A program made the position numbers and the translations under genes. The notes beneath the pieces were generated by a model. The model had not been told where the DNA came from, did no database searches, and saw nothing but the letters and a program-made list of their open reading frames with translations. A stretch of DNA of 64,000 bases from contig OY987267.1 in NCBI GenBank assembly GCA_963920665.1, positions 19,096,001 through 19,160,000 on the forward strand. The letters are read 5' to 3'. Source of the stretch: Straminergon stramineum (lineage: Eukaryota > Streptophyta > Bryopsida > Hypnales > Calliergonaceae). Numbering within the stretch: the stretch's first letter is position 1; each line of letters begins with the position of its first letter. Shown piece after piece: positions 58,975 through 64,000 of this stretch.

Positions 58975-61440
58975 AGTATCAGAAAGAAATGGAGGTTCTT
59001 CTCTACAATTGCCTTAAGATACACTTTCATGTGCTGGTAAAAGATCAAAACTTCAAGTAGTTTCTTAGGGTTGAAAAAGTGTCTAATTTTGTAATAAAGG
59101 AAAACAAATGGCAATGCTATAAGAGGTTATGTCTTGGTGCACAAGTTTGCTTTTTGAGTAAGGCCCTACTCACACTTCCTCACATGTAGCTTTTATTGAT
59201 GCAAAACTTCATTTTCTTTAGTCCAAAATCAATAAAGTTGTTTTGGTTGATTATTTCTAAGCAAGAATGGAAAAGAGGGGAATGTCAAATTTTCTTCACA
59301 AGAAAAATCTAAATATTGTGTTCATACTTAGGATATGTTTGGTGTTCATTAGTAGAATACTAAAATTTTAGTTACAATTATTTAATTAAGACATGTGATG
59401 TATCATGCCTTGGTAACCAAGGAAAACTATATGTTGTGCCCAAATGTCATTGCAAGTGGATTCAAAATTTTCTTACCTTGTCACATGTCCATAGAAAATG
59501 TTTTTTTTGAACTGCAAATGCAATAATCTTGCAAACCATAGGATGAAATGATTTGAAATTTTTCTACATATTCCCATGGTAGTCTAGTTTAGGGTTCCAT
59601 GCTCCATGAGCCTTGTTGGCCTCATTAAAATCATTGAAATATGTGTTGAAAGGGTTGTCTAAAGTCACCCCACCAAATTGCAAACCTATTCCAAAAACAA
59701 CCTTGATAAATCCTTGACAAAATGTATACTTTTTGATCATCAAAGCTTAGGGTCCATTTTAGATTCACCAAAAATTAACACTTTCAATAGTTGTATTTAT
59801 TCATACAAAATCGAGAGAATGAACATACAAAGAATCTAAAATCATCATTTCAATTGCCAACAAATTCATTTTTTTAATGAGAAGAGCTGTGCTCATATGC
59901 TTATTTGAATACTTTGAGGAGCAATTACCTTTAGTTAGCATAATTAAATAAAAAGCACAAACATGAGTGCTCCACAAGATTTGGTGTACATATAGGGTTG
60001 TTTATGTATCCAATCAATGCAGACCAAATGTTAGGCATGTGACGAAGGAATGAACCTTGCTCCTCTATGAGGTTGCTTGTTGCCTCCACTTTTCCTCAAT
60101 GGACATTTGGAAAAAAATACTACCAGAATTAGCTCCATTAAGGTAGGAGGCTCATAAACTGAGCATCTTAGGGATAATGGACCTCTGTACAAAAATCAGT
60201 AGGGCATAGCATTTTTCACATATTTTTGGTAGAAAGAGGAAAGAGAAAAAATTCATTGACAATTGAAATTGTAATTTTTTGACTTAGAATGAGTTAACTA
60301 TGAATTTTCAAAGTGGAAGGTGCATAAATAGCTATTGGTGCTCATAGATTGGACTAATCTTAATCAAAATCAGTCTTTGAATGGAGGACTTCAAACTTAG
60401 GAAGTTTCTATAATTTTGGCTCTAGCATAGAATGATCCACATCATGCTTACATTTATTTTAGCCTTACTTAAATGTATATTTTTCTGAAAGGGATTTGAA
60501 AACACAATTAAAAAGCAAAATGTGCATTGAAGGAACCATGATCCATTTTTGAAACTTTCTGCACTATTCATGACAGTTCTACTACTTGATTGTAAATGTC
60601 CGCTCACAATTCAAGCCTCCTACCTTAGTACATCCACAATTGGAAGGGAGATAACGGAGTATTGCAATTATATTATAGCAATGTTGTTTCACACTAGACT
60701 CTTCTGCCACATTGCATCAATGTGTTACATACAAAAATCAACATTTGCAGCAACGTATTGAAAAGAACTCTTGAAATATTCTATGTTTTGTCAGATTGCA
60801 ACAAACAAAACTACCAGTGGTGCTGGATTGCAAAAATAGGATATTTATCAGTACTGCATAAAGATACATACCATCAACCATACTGCAACATGAAGCTTAT
60901 TTTGGTGATGATAAGCTTTGTGGGCTTTTTAATTCCTCCAGATTCTACTGTTCAATCCACTGTCCAATGTAAGTTCTACTTTGACCCTATGCCATCAGAT
61001 GAATTGAATTCAAAATGCAACGGGCTAGCAGAGGTTGCCAGATTCATGATTTTAGGGGTGCCATGAGGTAACTTCAGTTGTTTGTTTCCCAATCTAGTCC
61101 CAAGTGATTTTGAGCCCCATGAAAACTGGGTAAATTGTCTGCGCTGTGAATATCAAGTTCTCAAAACGTGGAACAATTGGGACAATGCATTCTCTTTGAT
61201 CCAAGGTAATGGATGGCTCCAGAAATCATTACATTGTACCTAAAGGAAAATCCAATAGAAAAAATGAAATGGAAACTGTGGTTACTATGTAGTCAATTGA
61301 ATTAAACCCAGAGGTATAAAAATGAATGAAATCATTCTCACACTAGACGTCAAGAGCTTGGTACCCCTGCATACTTGCCCTTACTAGAGGTTTCCAAATT
61401 GATTACATTTCCCAAATCGCCTACATTCTCAAGTTAAGCC
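58975..61440. repeat. Segment R, copy 2
   Basis: Counterpart of 19,471-22,213. It contains the ML-B element at 60,139 but not the 301-bp ML-B element of copy 1. Otherwise it is non-coding as far as can be seen. Confidence 0.75.
60139..60627. mobile_element. Mariner-like ML-B element, copy 2
   Basis: TA-flanked with both TAs intact, termini AGGTAGGAGGCTCATAAA and, reverse-complemented, AGGTAGGAGGCTTGAATT. Orthologous to 20,638-21,127. Confidence 0.85.
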
Positions 61441-62083
61441 AAATATAAAAAATGGTCATTTTGAAAGTTACAATCAAGTTTGACCAAGGCACATCCACTT
61501 TTTTAAATGTAGAGACTTATAGGGGTTAACATTCTTCAACAAGTTGGAAGACCATCTTTTCAGATTGAACCATGTGTGGGCTTGTGTGTCATTATAAATA
61601 CGAAGACAAGAATATCGAAGAAGATTATGAAAGAAATCAAACAACTCAAAGAGAATGGTAGAGCACTCATATAAGCCATATACTATCTATGTAGGCAAAA
61701 TAATATATCTTTGCACAAAATAGAAATTTCTCAATAGAATGAAGTAACTAAACTCCATTCAAAGGTGATCTCGGCTTGACTAAAATCACCTAAGGTGGTG
61801 TGAAGTACTTGGTATTGCAAATTGGTATTATAGGTGTTAGATGGACAAGCTTTTGGAGCCCAATGCGGGACCCTAAATAAATAGACTCTTCATATGATAC
61901 GCCAAAAAATCCCTACTTTAACCCTATAAGGACGCTATAGACTAGAATGGTCCAATGGATGACTTCATTGTTAACTATAGAAAAATAGAATACACCTATT
62001 GGTCCAATAATCGAACAATTTAGGTGACTAGCTATGGCTTGGTCATGGAGGGCCGTATCTTTAGAGGGTTAACTCAATTAATT
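61441..62083. other. Spacer, copy 2
   Basis: Counterpart of 22,214-22,831, with a small extra insertion near 61,970 (GTTAACTATAGAAAAATAG). No gene is supported. Confidence 0.35.
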
Positions 62084-63131
62084 TCATAAAGTAGATGTAC
62101 AATCTGCATTGTTGTGGTGCTCTTCTGAAGGCCCTAGAAATTTGAATATGTCCTTACCAGATGCTCTACATCTTACAAACAAGCAACAACTCACTCCAAA
62201 ACCCAACAGTACCACAAGTAGTCCTATCACACTGAACCCAATAATCAAACCTTTTAGTTGGGAGTTGGGACTTTTTAGACCCGCTTTCAACACACTACAT
62301 GCTCTGCAACAAGCTAGGTTTTTGATGGTGCTTGTCAAGTTTGTTTTCTCAAAGAGACCTCCATTTGATGCATAATATTTGTTGCTCACTCCACATGGTT
62401 GGATTGTTTCATTTTGAGTTAGAAAACAACAAAGTTATTTAACAAAGAAGTTGCAAGTGCTATAATAGGAAAGAAAGAGCTACACTAGGAGAGGCTTTGT
62501 CTCTTTAATTAGTAGAGCAATGAAAAATCTACAAGAGGCTTAGTTTGAAACTTGCTTCTTAATGTAATTCCAAAGTAGACATTACGGAGTACTTCATAGT
62601 ACGGAGGATTTAGCATGGAAGTGGAAACAAATACAATACATCAAAACAAATGCAAACTTTTTCACCTTCATTTTGTCCCTACTTACAGGTGTTCAATACT
62701 CTAGCAATGATAAACGTTTGGCAATTTAATTAACCCAAGTGATAATGGACCTCTTACTCAAGATGTAGCTTTTCCCCCTTAGAGTCTAGAGCCAAAAAAT
62801 CATCAATGTGGCTAATTTGGGTGGTATAGCTTTTGATATGATTATTGCCCACTAATAAGGTGTAATTTTTAGGAGTCAATATGATTGGCTTTGTAGGAGC
62901 ACTATATCCTATGACCCTACTGAACAAGGCATTATTGATTGGATTTGTCAAGTTGCCCATTAACTCCAGGTAGAGTATTATTCCAGCAACGCCTATCAAA
63001 TCACCTTCCACCGAGAAATTGTCATTGTAGAGATGTGAATTGCAAATGCAACAATGGTAACTAGGAGAGTGTGGATGAATGAGTGACTGCTTCATGATTG
63101 AGTTGATTGGCTCCTGTGTTGTTGAAGACAA
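62084..63131 (-). CDS. Candidate two-exon membrane protein, minus strand, copy 2
   Basis: Counterpart of 22,832-23,850. The first stretch (63,131 to 62,758) reads ...YHCCICNSHLYNDNFSVEGD, ILYLELMGNLTNPINNALFS and SHIDDFLALDSKGEKLHL, ending at donor TTGA/gtaagagg. The second reads NETIQPCGVSNKYYASNGG, NLACCRACSVL, a membrane helix GLIIGFSVIGLLVVLLGFGV and a tail ending CTSTL-stop. Two codons differ in length in the helix region without breaking the frame. The family is not recognised. No clear acceptor was found for the second stretch. Confidence 0.35.
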
Positions 63132-63706
63132 TCATGTTGACGTGGTCATCTGCAACGAGCGTAGAAAGAAGCTAGATCAACCTCAACTATTGAATGGTTG
63201 GATCTTGGTCAACAAAGGTTTTTTAAAAAGGCAACTTAATGTTATAGCATGTTATTGAAAATATCATATCTTTCTTCAACCAATAAGAAGGTGCCATTTG
63301 TATTCAAATAGGGTCCAACAAAGTTATAATAATTGCCCTTAATTATAACTCATATTTGCAAATTTTCTATTTTAGATTCTTTTATAAAATATAGAACCTC
63401 AATTCATTAATGCCTTTGGTAATTTTGAATTCACCTATTTTTAGAGCTTTGAAAATTCATAACTTATAATTAAAGTCCAAAAAAATGTATCTTAAAAATC
63501 CAAATATTCTCTTTGATTCTTACAAACATAAACCCTCATATATATAATAAGAGGCCGCTAGAGGAACCTTCTATTTAGAAAGAACTTCTTGAGAAACTTC
63601 TGAGAACCATGAAAGAATTTGTTAGTAGCAAGATGCTTCTTGAGAGGCTTTCTAGATCTAGATAGGAACATGTAAGCAACATGAAGTCTCTTGAAGAGCT
63701 TCCTAA

Positions 63707-64000
63707 TTAATCCCTAAAGGACCGAGACATTTCTCCTTCAAAACACACATTGTAAGAAAATTGCATTTTTGATGTTGTTTCCAAAAAATATAACATGTTT
63801 TCTAAAACACCCTATGTTGGATGATAAACATCTACGGGAATGTGAATTTGGTTTGATGTTGACGAAAACGTAAGTGGGTAAGTTGGGAAATAAGTAGGTG
63901 TCATTATAGATGGACATGTTCTTAGTGATGTTAGAAAAAACATGGTCATGTTTTCTTGTGACATCCCAAAAAACATAGATTGCCATGTCACCAAGTAGCT
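63707..64000. mobile_element. piggyBac-like PB3 left end, copy 2, then unrelated sequence
   Basis: TTAA and the terminus TCCCTAAAGGACCGAGACA match PB3 at 24,461, but beyond about 63,750 the sequence no longer resembles copy 1. Either the element in copy 2 carries a different interior, or something is inserted in it, or the duplication ends here. The right end is outside the window. Confidence 0.55.

Larger units (their letters stand above)
34699..63750 (+). repeat. Segmental duplication, copy 2 (partner 1-24,500)
   Basis: The start of the window reappears at 34,699, and the order of leader, ML-A, kinase-TPR gene, Stowaway, PB1, peroxidase relic, segment R, membrane-protein candidate and PB3 end is the same. 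By eye the copies differ by several per cent. Large size differences come from the TPR array (copy 2 longer by about 4.6 kb) and from copy-specific insertions. Homology ends near 63,750, inside PB3. Confidence 0.95.

Overview
The window is nuclear DNA from a land plant. The evidence is spliceosomal GT-AG introns, a membrane-anchored ascorbate peroxidase of the plant type, AT-rich gene-poor spacers and several families of short inverted-repeat transposons. My weak guess is a bryophyte (moss-like). That guess rests on base composition and on the kinase-TPR gene architecture, not on any diagnostic marker.

The main structure is a tandem segmental duplication with a period of about 34.7 kb. Position 1 aligns with about 34,699, and the two copies stay colinear until the window nearly ends: 1-24,500 in copy 1 and 34,699-63,750 in copy 2. 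Copy 1 alone then has 24,500-34,700 visible, which holds the 3' half of an ascorbate peroxidase gene (28,947-30,383) and a GC-rich block (about 31-34.7 kb) that leads into copy 2.

Each copy carries one large gene in the same exon pattern: a short first exon, a large exon with an N-terminal helical domain and a protein kinase domain, a 20-base micro-exon, and one giant exon made of 34-residue (102-base) TPR repeats. Exon junctions agree in phase in both copies. Copy 1 (5,686-9,935) predicts about 1,103 residues with some 16 TPRs. Copy 2 (40,430-49,054) predicts about 2,526 residues with some 58 TPRs. The two arrays were homogenised separately after the duplication, and both end in nonsense codons inside the repeat tract. 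The kinase has DFN in place of DFG. This kinase-TPR pair is the most interesting system here. A role in ligand sensing or immune-type signalling is inference only.

Downstream of the kinase-TPR gene each copy has a chain of non-autonomous transposons: piggyBac-like (TTAA target), Stowaway-like and other mariner-like (TA target). Because there are two copies, plus extra partial copies of one segment, several insertions can be compared with their empty sites in the same window. The chain also contains a degenerate first exon of ascorbate peroxidase and a minus-strand candidate membrane-protein gene. I saw no rRNA or tRNA genes and no CRISPR array. Most other open frames are antisense shadows of the TPR arrays or AT-rich noise.
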